This document shows positions 28,247 through 36,642 of a DNA stretch of 64,000 nt, piece after piece. Under the pieces are notes generated by a model. The model searched no databases. It was not told the origin of the DNA and was given only the letters and a program-made list of their open reading frames with translations. A program made the translations under genes and the position numbers. The DNA lies in contig JAWPMO010000001.1 in the NCBI GenBank assembly GCA_033344875.1, positions 4,799,595 through 4,863,594 of the forward strand, in the 5' to 3' direction. Every line of letters begins with the position of its first letter. Position 1 is the stretch's first letter. The DNA comes from Ilumatobacteraceae bacterium. Its GTDB lineage: Bacteria; Actinomycetota; Acidimicrobiia; Acidimicrobiales; Ilumatobacteraceae.

Positions 28247-29023
28247 ATGGCTATCTTGAACAAGTCGGGCGGCGACGACGAGGAAGATCGCGCCGCCGCC
28301 GCCGGGGCCCCCGACCCCTTCAGCATCGACTTCGACCCGAACGACCCCGACCAGACCAAGGTGCACTACAACCTCACCGGTTGGGGTTTCGAGCAGCGCG
28401 CGGAGCTGTCGGAGACCCTGGCCGAGCGCGGGGTACCCCACATCTGGGACGACGAGGAGCTCGTGGTCCCCGAGCAGATCGAAACTGCCGTCGACGCACT
28501 GTTCGACGAACTGGAGGCCGAGATCGGCCCCTTCCCGGTGCCGCTGCTCGAGGGCGACGCGTCGACCGAGTTCGGCCTCGACGAATGGCCGGCCCGCGAC
28601 GTCGAGACGCTGCGTGAAGCGATCGTCGACGCGGAGATCCCGCACCTCTGGAACGGCAGAACCCTCCTCGTCGCCCAGGACGCCGAAGACGTGGTCGACG
28701 ATCTGCTCGACGCGATCGAGGCCGGCGATGTGGCGCTCATCGACGAAGACGCCGAGGCGCCCGACGGAGCCCTGCACGACCTCTACTCCGCCGCCGACCG
28801 GCTCGCCCGCGACGCGACCCACAGCGGCGGTCGCACCAAGGTGCTCGAGCTCGTGCCGCAGCTCTCCCCGTCGGTCCCACCGTTCGGCATGTCGCCCGGG
28901 GCGTGGGGCGTCATCGTCGGTCATGCCCAGGCACTGCACGAACGGTTCGAGGAGGGTGCCGAAGCCGAGTTGCTCAGCGCGCAGGCCGACGAACTCCGCA
29001 CCGTCTGCCGTCCCTACGTCTGA
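28247..29023 (+). CDS. Hypothetical acidic protein with an internal duplication
   Basis: A 258-residue soluble protein. Two segments repeat: GWGFEQRAELSETLAERGVP with HIWDDEELVVPEQIETAVDA, and EWPARDVETLREAIVDAEIP with HLWNGRTLLVAQDAEDVVDD. The pattern, a helix, then (I/V)PH-x-W and a strand followed by a helix, recalls DUF2007-like signal-transducing domains. The C-terminal ~100 residues are helical. It starts a probable operon with the J-domain protein and a hydrolase. Confidence 0.65.
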   Translation: MAILNKSGGDDEEDRAAAAGAPDPFSIDFDPNDPDQTKVHYNLTGWGFEQRAELSETLAERGVPHIWDDEELVVPEQIETAVDALFDELEAEIGPFPVPLLEGDASTEFGLDEWPARDVETLREAIVDAEIPHLWNGRTLLVAQDAEDVVDDLLDAIEAGDVALIDEDAEAPDGALHDLYSAADRLARDATHSGGRTKVLELVPQLSPSVPPFGMSPGAWGVIVGHAQALHERFEEGAEAELLSAQADELRTVCRPYV

Positions 29024-29028
29024 CGTCG

Positions 29029-29745
29029 ATGCTCCTCGCCGAACTCGAGGTCTTCCACACCCGTCCCGCGGTGCCGACGCGCCGCGTCGCGCTCGGACAC
29101 CTGCTCCTGCCGGTCGATCCAGCGCCCGGGCTCGGCGGGCTGCTGCTCGGAGCGGTCGTCGCGAATCACATCGCTGGCGTCGATGTCGATCTGCAGGGTG
29201 ACGTGGCGCGCTTGATCACCGAGATCGAACGTGGCGACCGCGTCGTCCAACCACGCCTCCGTCATCGGTTCCAGGTCGACCGCCACGGGCTGTCACACAG
29301 CCGACACCGCATGATCGGGGTCGAGGACGACATCGAGTTCGACTTCGGGACCAATGGCAGCGATCTCGCGCAGGTGCTCGGTGCGGTGTACGCACTCGAG
29401 CGGCTCGAGCTCACGAGCCGTCGAGTGATCGCGCCGGTGCTGCTCAAGGCGACGCAGTGGCGCGGGCCCATCGGTCCGGCGTTGATCGCCCATCTCGCCG
29501 GCGCGCAGTCGTCGACCCTGTCGGCGCTCGCCGACCCTCGGGCGTGGGCGATGCAGATGTTGGGCTTCTCGGCCGACGCTCCGAAGCCGTCCAAGCGTGA
29601 GGTCACCAAGCAGTACCGTGTGCGGATGCGCGACGTGCACCCCGATCACGGCGGAGCGGCGGTCGACGCGAGCAAGGCGATCCTCGACCTCAACGAGGCC
29701 CGCCGCATCCTGACCGACAAGGTCGAGAGTTCGGTCCGGTCGTGA
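29029..29745 (+). CDS. Protein with a C-terminal J domain
   Basis: A 238-residue protein. The last ~55 residues (KREVTKQYRVRMRDVHPDHG then ILDLNEARRIL) form a J domain with the invariant HPD that stimulates DnaK ATPase. The first 180 residues match nothing I recognise. J domains at the C-terminus are less common than N-terminal ones. It begins 5 nt after the preceding gene and overlaps the next by GTGA, so the three are co-expressed. Confidence 0.75.
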   Translation: MLLAELEVFHTRPAVPTRRVALGHLLLPVDPAPGLGGLLLGAVVANHIAGVDVDLQGDVARLITEIERGDRVVQPRLRHRFQVDRHGLSHSRHRMIGVEDDIEFDFGTNGSDLAQVLGAVYALERLELTSRRVIAPVLLKATQWRGPIGPALIAHLAGAQSSTLSALADPRAWAMQMLGFSADAPKPSKREVTKQYRVRMRDVHPDHGGAAVDASKAILDLNEARRILTDKVESSVRS

Positions 29746-30308
29746 CGCTGCTGCTCTACCCGGGTGCCGGCTCCGACTCGACGCACTCGTCGCTGGTCAC
29801 GACCGAACGATGGGTGGCGCCGCACCCGTGCGTGCGCGCCGACTTCCCGTACCGCAAGGAGGGGCGCCGAGCACCCGACCGTGCCCCGAAGCTGTTGGCG
29901 GCCGTGCGCGAGCAGCTCGACGAGCTCGATCCCGACGCCCCGCTCGTGATGGGCGGCCGTTCGATGGGCGGCCGGATGTGTTCGATGATCGCCGCCGGCG
30001 CCGACGGGGAGCCGCCGCCCGACCAGCTCGTCGGGCTCGTGCTGATCTCGTACCCGTTGCACCCGCCCGGCAAGCCCGACCGGCTCCGTGTGGAACACCT
30101 GCCCGACATCAAGGTGCCGACGTTGTTCATCTCGGGCACGAAGGACCCGTTCGGTTCACCCGACGAGTTCGCCGAATGGACGGCGACGATGCCCAAGCGG
30201 GCCAAGGTGACCCACCTGTGGCTCGAGGGCAAGGGGCACGACGTCAAGGGTGCCGATCACACCATCGCCGGTGCGATCAGGGACTTCCTCGACCGCTGGG
30301 CGGGCTGA
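29742..30308 (+). CDS. Alpha/beta hydrolase (KANL3/Tex30-like)
   Basis: A 188-residue small alpha/beta hydrolase. LLLYPGAGSDS is the oxyanion loop, GGRSMGGRM the nucleophile elbow with Ser, ISGTKDPFGSPDE the acid region and GKGHDVKG the His. This matches the KANL3/Tex30 group of bacterial hydrolases of unknown substrate. Its 3' end overlaps the convergent MFS gene by 32 nt. Confidence 0.82.
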   Translation: MTLLLYPGAGSDSTHSSLVTTERWVAPHPCVRADFPYRKEGRRAPDRAPKLLAAVREQLDELDPDAPLVMGGRSMGGRMCSMIAAGADGEPPPDQLVGLVLISYPLHPPGKPDRLRVEHLPDIKVPTLFISGTKDPFGSPDEFAEWTATMPKRAKVTHLWLEGKGHDVKGADHTIAGAIRDFLDRWAG

Positions 30309-31821
30309 CCGTTCGGTCGAGCGGATTGAGGTCCTCGAGTTCGCGGTGTGCGGTCTCGGGGAACATCGTCAAGACGACCGCCACCACCACGATCTGGGCG
30401 AGGGCCACCACGCCGATCGCCTGGCCGTACGACCAACCGCGGTCGAGGAGTTGTCCGACGAGCAGGAGTCCGCCGATCCCGCCGAGGAGCGCCGACGCCG
30501 TGAGCAGCCCCGCCGCTCGGCCGCGGTTGCCGGTCGGGAACAGTTCGGCGCGGTAGACGGCGAGTGCCGGGAGCGAGATGCCGCCGATGAACCCGCCGGC
30601 GAACGCGGCGATCCACATCGGCGGCCCGTCGACGACGAACGAGGTCAGGATGAGCGCGGTCGCGACCGGCACCGTGATGGCGATCAACCGTCGACGCCCG
30701 CGCACGTCGGCGAGGCGGCCTCCGATGACCAGCCCGAGCCCTGCGGGCGTCGCGGTGGTCAGCGTGAACAGCGAGATCGTGCCGGCGTCGAAGCCCCGGA
30801 TCTCCCGCAGGTACCGGTTCTGGAAGAAGCTCGCCGGTGCCACGAAGAAGTTGGCGCAGATGGCCACGGTGGCGAGGATCGCGAAGCGCCGCCGGTCGAG
30901 CCGTGGCGCCACCACGTGCTCACGCACGAAGCGAACCGTCTCCGGCAACCTGCGGGTGATGTCGACGGCGACGACGAGCCAGATCAGCGTGACGAGGTAG
31001 ACGTACCGCCACCCGCTGTCGCCCAGATCGGCGAGCGGCAGGGCCATCACGGCGATGCCGGCGCCGAGACCGCTCGCCATCGCCATGATGCTCACCGCGT
31101 ACGCCCGGCTGTTGCGGGGCATCTCCTCGGCGACGACGACGGCGATCAGGAAATCGAGAGCCAGCCCGAGTGGTCGTCCGACGGCCTGGGTCGCGACGAG
31201 CAGCGGGAAGGTCGGGGCGAAGGCGCCCATCGCGGTGATCGTCGGTGCGGCCCAGGCCACGAGTCGCATGATCTTCTGGCGTCCGACCCGGTCGGCCAGC
31301 ACCGCGAACGGCACCGCGACGATGATCCCGGCGCGCACGACGGCGCCGGCGATGCTGAACCCCACATCGCCGATCCCGAAGTCGTCGGCCGCGAACTGGG
31401 CGGTCTGGGTGAACAAGGTGTTGGTGAACGCCGACGACATCGACGCGGCCGCGAGCAACCCGAGCACGAGGGCCTGCCGCTCGTCGATACGGTCGGGCGG
31501 TGCCCACCACGGCGGGGTACTGCGAGCCTCGTGCGCGACGCCGCGACCGCGGCGCGCCAGATGCGCCCAGACCGGGATCGCGAACAGCCACCCGAACCAG
31601 GGAATGCGGAGTCGGTACGACGTGGATTCGACGATCCGGTCGTCGTGCACGGTGACGGTGCGTTCGTAGGAGCGGAACGGACCCTCGGCCTGTTCGAACG
31701 CTGCGGTGGTGCCGGCGACCCCGACCGCCTGCTCGCGCACCAGGTCGCGGCGCTCGGCGAGAAGTCGCTCGTGCGTGGCGGTCTCGTTCGGCCACACGCG
31801 GGTGGCCGACCGGGTGAACAC
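30277..31821 (-). CDS. MFS transporter with a long N-terminal cytoplasmic region
   Basis: A 514-residue major facilitator protein with twelve expected helices from about residue 110. The loop 2-3 motif is FAVLADRVGRQK, repeated in the second half as GRLADVRGRRR. About 105 residues precede the transporter, with one hydrophobic patch (IPWFGWLFAIPVWAHLA). GTG at 31821 is chosen because TATGCT lies 6 nt upstream. The substrate is not predictable. Confidence 0.85.
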   Translation of the reverse strand: MFTRSATRVWPNETATHERLLAERRDLVREQAVGVAGTTAAFEQAEGPFRSYERTVTVHDDRIVESTSYRLRIPWFGWLFAIPVWAHLARRGRGVAHEARSTPPWWAPPDRIDERQALVLGLLAAASMSSAFTNTLFTQTAQFAADDFGIGDVGFSIAGAVVRAGIIVAVPFAVLADRVGRQKIMRLVAWAAPTITAMGAFAPTFPLLVATQAVGRPLGLALDFLIAVVVAEEMPRNSRAYAVSIMAMASGLGAGIAVMALPLADLGDSGWRYVYLVTLIWLVVAVDITRRLPETVRFVREHVVAPRLDRRRFAILATVAICANFFVAPASFFQNRYLREIRGFDAGTISLFTLTTATPAGLGLVIGGRLADVRGRRRLIAITVPVATALILTSFVVDGPPMWIAAFAGGFIGGISLPALAVYRAELFPTGNRGRAAGLLTASALLGGIGGLLLVGQLLDRGWSYGQAIGVVALAQIVVVAVVLTMFPETAHRELEDLNPLDRTVSPPSGRGSP

Positions 31822-31827
31822 GGGCGG

Positions 31828-31833
31828 AGCATA
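31828..31833 (-). promoter_or_regulatory. -10 element of MFS gene
   Basis: TATGCT on the minus strand, 6 nt before the GTG at 31821. Confidence 0.6.
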
Positions 31834-31885
31834 ACGCCGTCGACCGTCGCGTCGCCCTGGACGCCGCAACCTCGTCGGGTCGGCA

Positions 31886-31891
31886 TACTGT
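31886..31891 (+). promoter_or_regulatory. -10 element of murA
   Basis: TACTGT, 7 nt before the ATG at 31899. Confidence 0.6.
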
Positions 31892-31898
31892 GGTCGTG

Positions 31899-33176
31899 AT
31901 GACCGAGCCCGAGCGCTGTATCAGGGTGCATCACGCAGCACCGCTGCGCGGTGAGGTGTTGGTGCCCGGTGCCAAGAACTCGGTGCTCAAGCTGATGGCG
32001 GCGAGTCTGCTCGCCGACGGCACCTTCGAGATCACCAACGTGCCGGGCATCGTCGACGTCGGCATCATGGCCGAACTGCTCCGCGCGATCGGCGCGCAGG
32101 TGACCGAGACGCCCGAGTACGGCGTGGTCACGATCGAGATCGACGGCGACCTCACACCGGTGGCACCGTTCGAACTCGTCGAGAAGATCCGGGCGTCGAT
32201 CAACGTGCTCGGCCCGCTCCTGACCCGCTGCGGTGAGGTCACGATCGCGATGCCGGGTGGCGACGACTTCGGGACGCGTCCGATCGACATGCACATCGCC
32301 GGTCTCGAGGCGATGGGAGCCACCTTCGAGTACGACGGCGGCACGGTCATGGCGCGCGCCGGTCGGCTCCACGGCGCCGAGATCACGTTCGACTTCCCGA
32401 GTGTCGGCGCGACCGAGAACATCCTCACGGCCGCGGTGCTCGCCGACGGCTTGACGACCATCCACAACGCGGCCAGAGAGCCCGAGATCATCGACCTCTG
32501 CGAGTTCCTCAACGAGATGGGAGCGAACGTCGAAGGCGCGGGTACGTCGACGCTGAGGATCGAGGGCGTCGAGCCGGGCGCACTGCACGGCTGCGAGCAC
32601 GAGACCGTGCCCGACCGGATCCAGGCCGCCACGTACATCGCCGCCTGCGCCGTGACCGGGGGCGAACTCGACCTCCTCAACGCCCAGTCGAAGCACATGG
32701 AGATGGTCCTCTCACGGTTTCGCGACATGGGGCTCGAGATCGAGTCGCTGCCGTACGGGCTCCGGGTCGCCGCCCCCCGCCGATTGCGCTCGGCCGACGT
32801 GGCGACGCTGCCGTACCCGGGCATCGCCACCGACTACAAGCCCCTGATCATCACGATGCTGACCGTTGCCGAGGGGGTCGGGGTCGTCACCGAGAACCTG
32901 TACCCCGGCCGGTTCGCCTACGTCGAAGAACTCCAGCGCCTCGGTGCCCACATCAAGACCGACGGGCACCACGCCCTGATCCGCGGCGTCGACCGCCTGG
33001 TCGGCGCTCCGGTGGTGTCCCACGACATCCGGGCCGGGGCGGCGATGGTCGTCGCCGGTCTGGCCGCCGAGGGCACGACCACGATCACGGGTGTGCATCA
33101 CATCGACCGCGGCTACGACGATCTGGTCGGCCGCCTGAAGCGTGTGGGTGCCGACATCGAGCGAATCGGCTGCTGA
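31899..33176 (+). CDS. murA: UDP-GlcNAc 1-carboxyvinyltransferase
   Basis: A 425-residue EPSP-synthase-fold enzyme, the first committed step of peptidoglycan synthesis. PGAKNSVLKLMAASLL carries the substrate lysine, with DFPSVGATENIL and a late PGRFAYVEELQRLGA. The catalytic loop reads MPGGDDFGTRPIDMH: the usual Cys is Asp122. The same Cys-to-Asp change in Mycobacterium and Chlamydia MurA gives intrinsic fosfomycin resistance, so resistance is predicted. Confidence 0.95.
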   Translation: MTEPERCIRVHHAAPLRGEVLVPGAKNSVLKLMAASLLADGTFEITNVPGIVDVGIMAELLRAIGAQVTETPEYGVVTIEIDGDLTPVAPFELVEKIRASINVLGPLLTRCGEVTIAMPGGDDFGTRPIDMHIAGLEAMGATFEYDGGTVMARAGRLHGAEITFDFPSVGATENILTAAVLADGLTTIHNAAREPEIIDLCEFLNEMGANVEGAGTSTLRIEGVEPGALHGCEHETVPDRIQAATYIAACAVTGGELDLLNAQSKHMEMVLSRFRDMGLEIESLPYGLRVAAPRRLRSADVATLPYPGIATDYKPLIITMLTVAEGVGVVTENLYPGRFAYVEELQRLGAHIKTDGHHALIRGVDRLVGAPVVSHDIRAGAAMVVAGLAAEGTTTITGVHHIDRGYDDLVGRLKRVGADIERIGC

Positions 33177-33186
33177 CGGAGCCGCG

Positions 33187-33342
33187 TCAGGCCGATGGCG
33201 GTGGATCGTCGCCGTCGGGCAGCTCGGCGTCGACGCGACGCTTCACGACGGCGAGGAGGCCGACGATCACCACGATCGGGACGGTGACGAGGAGGATCTC
33301 GTCCCAACCTCCCTGGTGCGCGACGAGCGTGGCGACGGCCAT
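33187..33342 (-). CDS. Small single-pass membrane protein
   Basis: A 51-residue ORF. Residues ~13-32 (WDEILLVTVPIVVIVGLLAV) form one membrane helix followed by KRRVDAELPDGDDPPPS. The Lys/Arg flank predicts a cytoplasmic C-terminus. The ATG has TAGCCT 6 nt upstream, which supports it being real. Function unknown. Confidence 0.65.
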   Translation of the reverse strand: MAVATLVAHQGGWDEILLVTVPIVVIVGLLAVVKRRVDAELPDGDDPPPSA

Positions 33343-33348
33343 GGGGTC

Positions 33349-33354
33349 AGGCTA
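33349..33354 (-). promoter_or_regulatory. -10 element of small membrane protein gene
   Basis: TAGCCT on the minus strand, 6 nt before the ATG at 33342. Confidence 0.55.
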
Positions 33355-33405
33355 GGCAGCACGAACACGGGAGCGGGACCAAACGCTGATTGAATGGTCG
33401 TTGTC

Positions 33406-33663
33406 ATGCGAAGCAAAGTCGAAGCCTGCATCGAAGTGATCCGTCCGGCGCTCCAGGCCGACAACGGCGACATCGAGCTCGTCGACGTCGACGAGTCGAC
33501 CGGCATCGTGTCCGTCCGGCTGGTCGGCGCGTGCGGCACCTGCCCGGTGTCGACGCAGACGCTCAAGGGCGGCATCGAGCGGATCATGCGCGACCGCGTC
33601 GACGGGGTGACCGAGGTGGTCAACATCGCCGAGGCCGAAGCGGCGATCGACAGTCCGGTCTGA
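33406..33663 (+). CDS. NifU C-terminal domain (Nfu-type) Fe-S scaffold
   Basis: An ~85-residue single-domain Nfu protein. IRPALQADNGDIELVDVDES and GACGTCPVSTQTLKGGIE contain the CxxC that holds a bridging [4Fe-4S] cluster between two monomers. It delivers clusters to apoproteins. ATG at 33406 gives the typical N-terminus; an ATG at 33394 is possible. Confidence 0.88.
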   Translation: MRSKVEACIEVIRPALQADNGDIELVDVDESTGIVSVRLVGACGTCPVSTQTLKGGIERIMRDRVDGVTEVVNIAEAEAAIDSPV

Positions 33664-33677
33664 CATCCTGTCGAGGC

Positions 33678-34637
33678 ATGGCCCGATCTTCCGACCCGGA
33701 CGAATTGTTCACCGCCGCCCGTTCGGGTGATCGGGGCGCACTCGCCCGGTTGCTGTCGCTGATCGAGCGTGGTGGCGAGCCAGGACGGCGCGTCGGCCGC
33801 CTTGCCTACCCCGAGAGCGGACAGGCCTACACCGTCGGGCTCACCGGTGCCCCCGGCGCCGGCAAGAGCACGCTGACGAGCGCGACGATCGCTCACCTGC
33901 GCTCGCTCGAACTCGAGGTCGCGGTCTTGGCGATCGATCCGTCGTCGCCGTTCAGCGGCGGCGCCATCCTGGGCGATCGGGTCCGCATGCAGGATCACGC
34001 CACCGACCCGGGCGTCTTCATCCGGTCGATGGCCACCCGGGGGCATCTGGGCGGGCTGTCGCTGGCGACGCCAGAAGCGGTCCGTCTGCTCGACGCCGTC
34101 GGTCGGCACTGGGTGCTCGTCGAGACGGTCGGCGTCGGCCAGGTCGAGGTCGAGATCGCCGGCAAGGCCGACACCACGGTCGTCGTGGTCAACCCCGGGT
34201 GGGGTGACAGCGTGCAGGCCAACAAGGCCGGGCTGATGGAGATCGCCGACGTGTTCGTGATCAACAAGGCCGATCGCAAGGGCGTCGACGAGACACGTCG
34301 TGACCTCGAACAGATGCTCGACCTGTCCGACCTGCCGCACGACGCGTGGCGGCCGCCGATCGTGCCGACGGTCGGCTCGACGGGCGAGGGCGTCCCGGCG
34401 CTCTGGGATGCCGTGCTGGCCCATCGTTCGCACGCGGAGTCCAGCGGCCAGCTCGTCGAGCGCCGGTCGTTCCGGGCTGCTCAGGAGCTGCGCGAGATCG
34501 TCGCCAACCGGCTCCGTGAGAAGGCCCGCTCGCTGTGCACGGGAGAACGGTGGGACGAGCTCACCGCTGCGGTCGGCGATCAGACGACCGACCCGTGGAC
34601 GGCCGCCGACGAGATGCTGTCGGGGATCGACGCGTAG
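33678..34637 (+). CDS. meaB: MeaB/ArgK-type GTPase chaperone
   Basis: A 319-residue G3E-family GTPase. The P-loop is GAPGAGKST; LAIDPSSPFSGGAILGDRVRM and FIRSMATRGHLGGLS are characteristic of MeaB, ETVGVGQVEVE is the switch region and VINKADRKG the base-specificity motif. It protects and loads adenosylcobalamin into methylmalonyl-CoA mutase, which is not in this window. An enoyl-CoA hydratase follows. Confidence 0.9.
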   Translation: MARSSDPDELFTAARSGDRGALARLLSLIERGGEPGRRVGRLAYPESGQAYTVGLTGAPGAGKSTLTSATIAHLRSLELEVAVLAIDPSSPFSGGAILGDRVRMQDHATDPGVFIRSMATRGHLGGLSLATPEAVRLLDAVGRHWVLVETVGVGQVEVEIAGKADTTVVVVNPGWGDSVQANKAGLMEIADVFVINKADRKGVDETRRDLEQMLDLSDLPHDAWRPPIVPTVGSTGEGVPALWDAVLAHRSHAESSGQLVERRSFRAAQELREIVANRLREKARSLCTGERWDELTAAVGDQTTDPWTAADEMLSGIDA

Positions 34638-34665
34638 CGCTTCGTGTCGCGTGTCGCCCGTCGGG

Positions 34666-34671
34666 CAAGAT
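34666..34671 (+). promoter_or_regulatory. Possible -10 (CANGAT type) of enoyl-CoA hydratase
   Basis: CAAGAT, 6 nt before the ATG at 34678. Confidence 0.4.
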
Positions 34672-34677
34672 GGCGCC

Positions 34678-35454
34678 ATGAGTGACGACGTGGTCCTGCT
34701 CGAGCGCCGAGACGACGGGGTGGCCGTCGTCACCCTGAACAACGGCAAGGTCAACGCGCTGTCGAGCGCCGTCGTCGATGCGATCCACCGGATCGCCGAC
34801 GACCTGACCGCCGATCCGCCCGGCGCGGTCGTCGTGACCGGTGGCGACCGGATCTTCGCCGCTGGTGCCGACATCTCCGAGTTCGGGGGCGCCGACGAGG
34901 CGGTCGGCATCACCGCACGCATCCACGCCGCGCTCGATGCGCTGGCCGCCGTGCCCCGATTCGTGATCGCGGCGGTCTCGGGGTACGCGCTCGGCGGGGG
35001 CTGCGAGTTGGCGCTCGCGTGCGACTACCGCATCGCGAGCGAACGGGCGGTGTTCGGTCAGCCCGAGATCCTGCTCGGCACCATCCCGGGTGGTGGCGGG
35101 ACGCAGCGTCTGGCGCGCCAGGTGGGGCCCAGCCGGGCGAAGGAGATCTGCATCACCGGTCGCCAGGTCGCCGCCGACGAGGCGCTCCGGATCGGCTTGG
35201 CCGACGAGGTCGTGCCGGGTGACGAGCTCCACGATCGGGCGCTCGAACTGGCCGGCCGGTGCGCCGCGGGCGCGGTACTGTCGCAGGCGCTGGCCAAGCA
35301 GGCGATCGATCAGGGTCTCTCGACGTCGCTCGTCGACGGCCTGCGGATCGAGCAGGAGGCGTTCGTCGAGTCGTTCCGGACCAACGACAGTCAGATCGGC
35401 GTGCAGAGCTTTCTCGAGCACGGCCCCGGCAAGGCCGAGTTCACCGGAACCTGA
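34678..35454 (+). CDS. Enoyl-CoA hydratase/isomerase
   Basis: A 258-residue crotonase-fold protein. The first oxyanion element is FAAGADISEF, the second GYALGGGCELALACDYRIAS. The catalytic glutamates appear in QPEILLGTIPGGGGTQRL, the usual hydratase pattern. It acts in fatty or amino acid beta-oxidation. Confidence 0.92.
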   Translation: MSDDVVLLERRDDGVAVVTLNNGKVNALSSAVVDAIHRIADDLTADPPGAVVVTGGDRIFAAGADISEFGGADEAVGITARIHAALDALAAVPRFVIAAVSGYALGGGCELALACDYRIASERAVFGQPEILLGTIPGGGGTQRLARQVGPSRAKEICITGRQVAADEALRIGLADEVVPGDELHDRALELAGRCAAGAVLSQALAKQAIDQGLSTSLVDGLRIEQEAFVESFRTNDSQIGVQSFLEHGPGKAEFTGT

Positions 35455-35457
35455 TCG

Positions 35458-36618
35458 TCACACGGCGTCGATCGCGTCGACGTAGACGTTCAACGTCCGG
35501 ATCGCGATCGCCTGCCACGAGTAGGTGGCCTCCAACAGTTCCTGGCCGCGTTCGACGAGCCCGTCGGCGAGTTCCTGGTCGGTGAGCACCCGCTCGATGC
35601 AGTCGGCGAGATGCTCGGCGTTGCCCGGTTCGAACAACAGTGCCGAGCCGGTGCCGCCGACCAGTTCGGCGAGGCCGCCGGTGTCGGCGACGATGAGCGG
35701 GGCCCCGCTGGCGAGCGCCTCGAGCGCGACGATCCCGAACGGTTCGTAGAGCGACGGGATGACGATGCACCCCGCCCGGTGGGTCGCGGCACGGAGCTGA
35801 TTGTCGCTGACGAACCCGGGTAGCTCGACGATGTCACCGACGCCCGCGACGTCGACCTGCGACTGGAGTTCGGGGAGGTAGCTGCCGCGCCCGGCGATCA
35901 GGCACTCGAGCCCGCCGATGCGATATCGCAGGCTGCCGACCGCTCGCGCCAGCACCTGGAACCCCTTCTCGTACTGGACACGACCCCAGGCCAACACCAG
36001 CCCGCTGCGGCCGCTGACCGGGGTCTCATCGGGCCCGGCCGACCGCCACCACTCGGGGTCCATGCCGCCCGGGATCCGGCTCACGTGGGCCGGATCGACC
36101 TCGAACCCGTCGACGATCTCGCGGACCATCAGCTTGGTGGATGCGGTCATCCGGCGCGATCGGTACGCCTGCCACCACTCGACACTGTTGATGTCGGTGG
36201 AGTCGCCCGGCTTGAGGTGGCCGCCGTGGCGCCCTCGCTCGGTGCCGTGGAACGTGGTGACGAGCGGCGCCTTGGTCGACGTGCTGATGACGTCGGCCGC
36301 CCAGGCGACCGACCAGTCGTGCGCGTGGACCACGTCGGGCCGCCAGCCGTCGAGGCGGGCGAAGGCGGTGACGAAGGCGTGGTTGGCCGATGCGGTCGCG
36401 GCCACGCTGTTGTCGGGCAGCCACGGCAGGTCGACGTCGGCACGGAGGATGCGGACACCGCCGAGCTGACCGTCGGCGTCGGAGCCCGCGACCCGCCGGG
36501 TGATCACGACGACCTCGTGCCCGAGTTGGTCGAGTGCGTCGGCGAGGCCGTCGACGTGGGCTGCCATGCCACCGGCGGCACTGGGCGGGAACTCCCAGGA
36601 CAACATCAGGACGCGCAC
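35458..36618 (-). CDS. Glycosyltransferase family 4 (glycogen synthase-like)
   Basis: A ~386-residue GT-B retaining glycosyltransferase. The N-terminal MLSWEFPPSAAGGMAAHVDG and VVHAHDWSVAWAAD resemble actinobacterial GlgA/GlgM-type enzymes; the nucleotide-sugar motif is SLYEPFGIVALEALASG. GTG at 36618 was preferred to GTG 36627 because TATCGT ends 7 nt before it and overlaps the latter. With galT and an SRPBCC gene it may belong to sugar or glycogen metabolism. Confidence 0.88.
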   Translation of the reverse strand: MRVLMLSWEFPPSAAGGMAAHVDGLADALDQLGHEVVVITRRVAGSDADGQLGGVRILRADVDLPWLPDNSVAATASANHAFVTAFARLDGWRPDVVHAHDWSVAWAADVISTSTKAPLVTTFHGTERGRHGGHLKPGDSTDINSVEWWQAYRSRRMTASTKLMVREIVDGFEVDPAHVSRIPGGMDPEWWRSAGPDETPVSGRSGLVLAWGRVQYEKGFQVLARAVGSLRYRIGGLECLIAGRGSYLPELQSQVDVAGVGDIVELPGFVSDNQLRAATHRAGCIVIPSLYEPFGIVALEALASGAPLIVADTGGLAELVGGTGSALLFEPGNAEHLADCIERVLTDQELADGLVERGQELLEATYSWQAIAIRTLNVYVDAIDAV

Positions 36619-36625
36619 CGCCCGC

Positions 36626-36631
36626 ACGATA
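36626..36631 (-). promoter_or_regulatory. -10 element of GT4 gene
   Basis: TATCGT on the minus strand, 7 nt before the GTG at 36618. Confidence 0.55.
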
Positions 36632-36642
36632 GTGCGAGCGTG

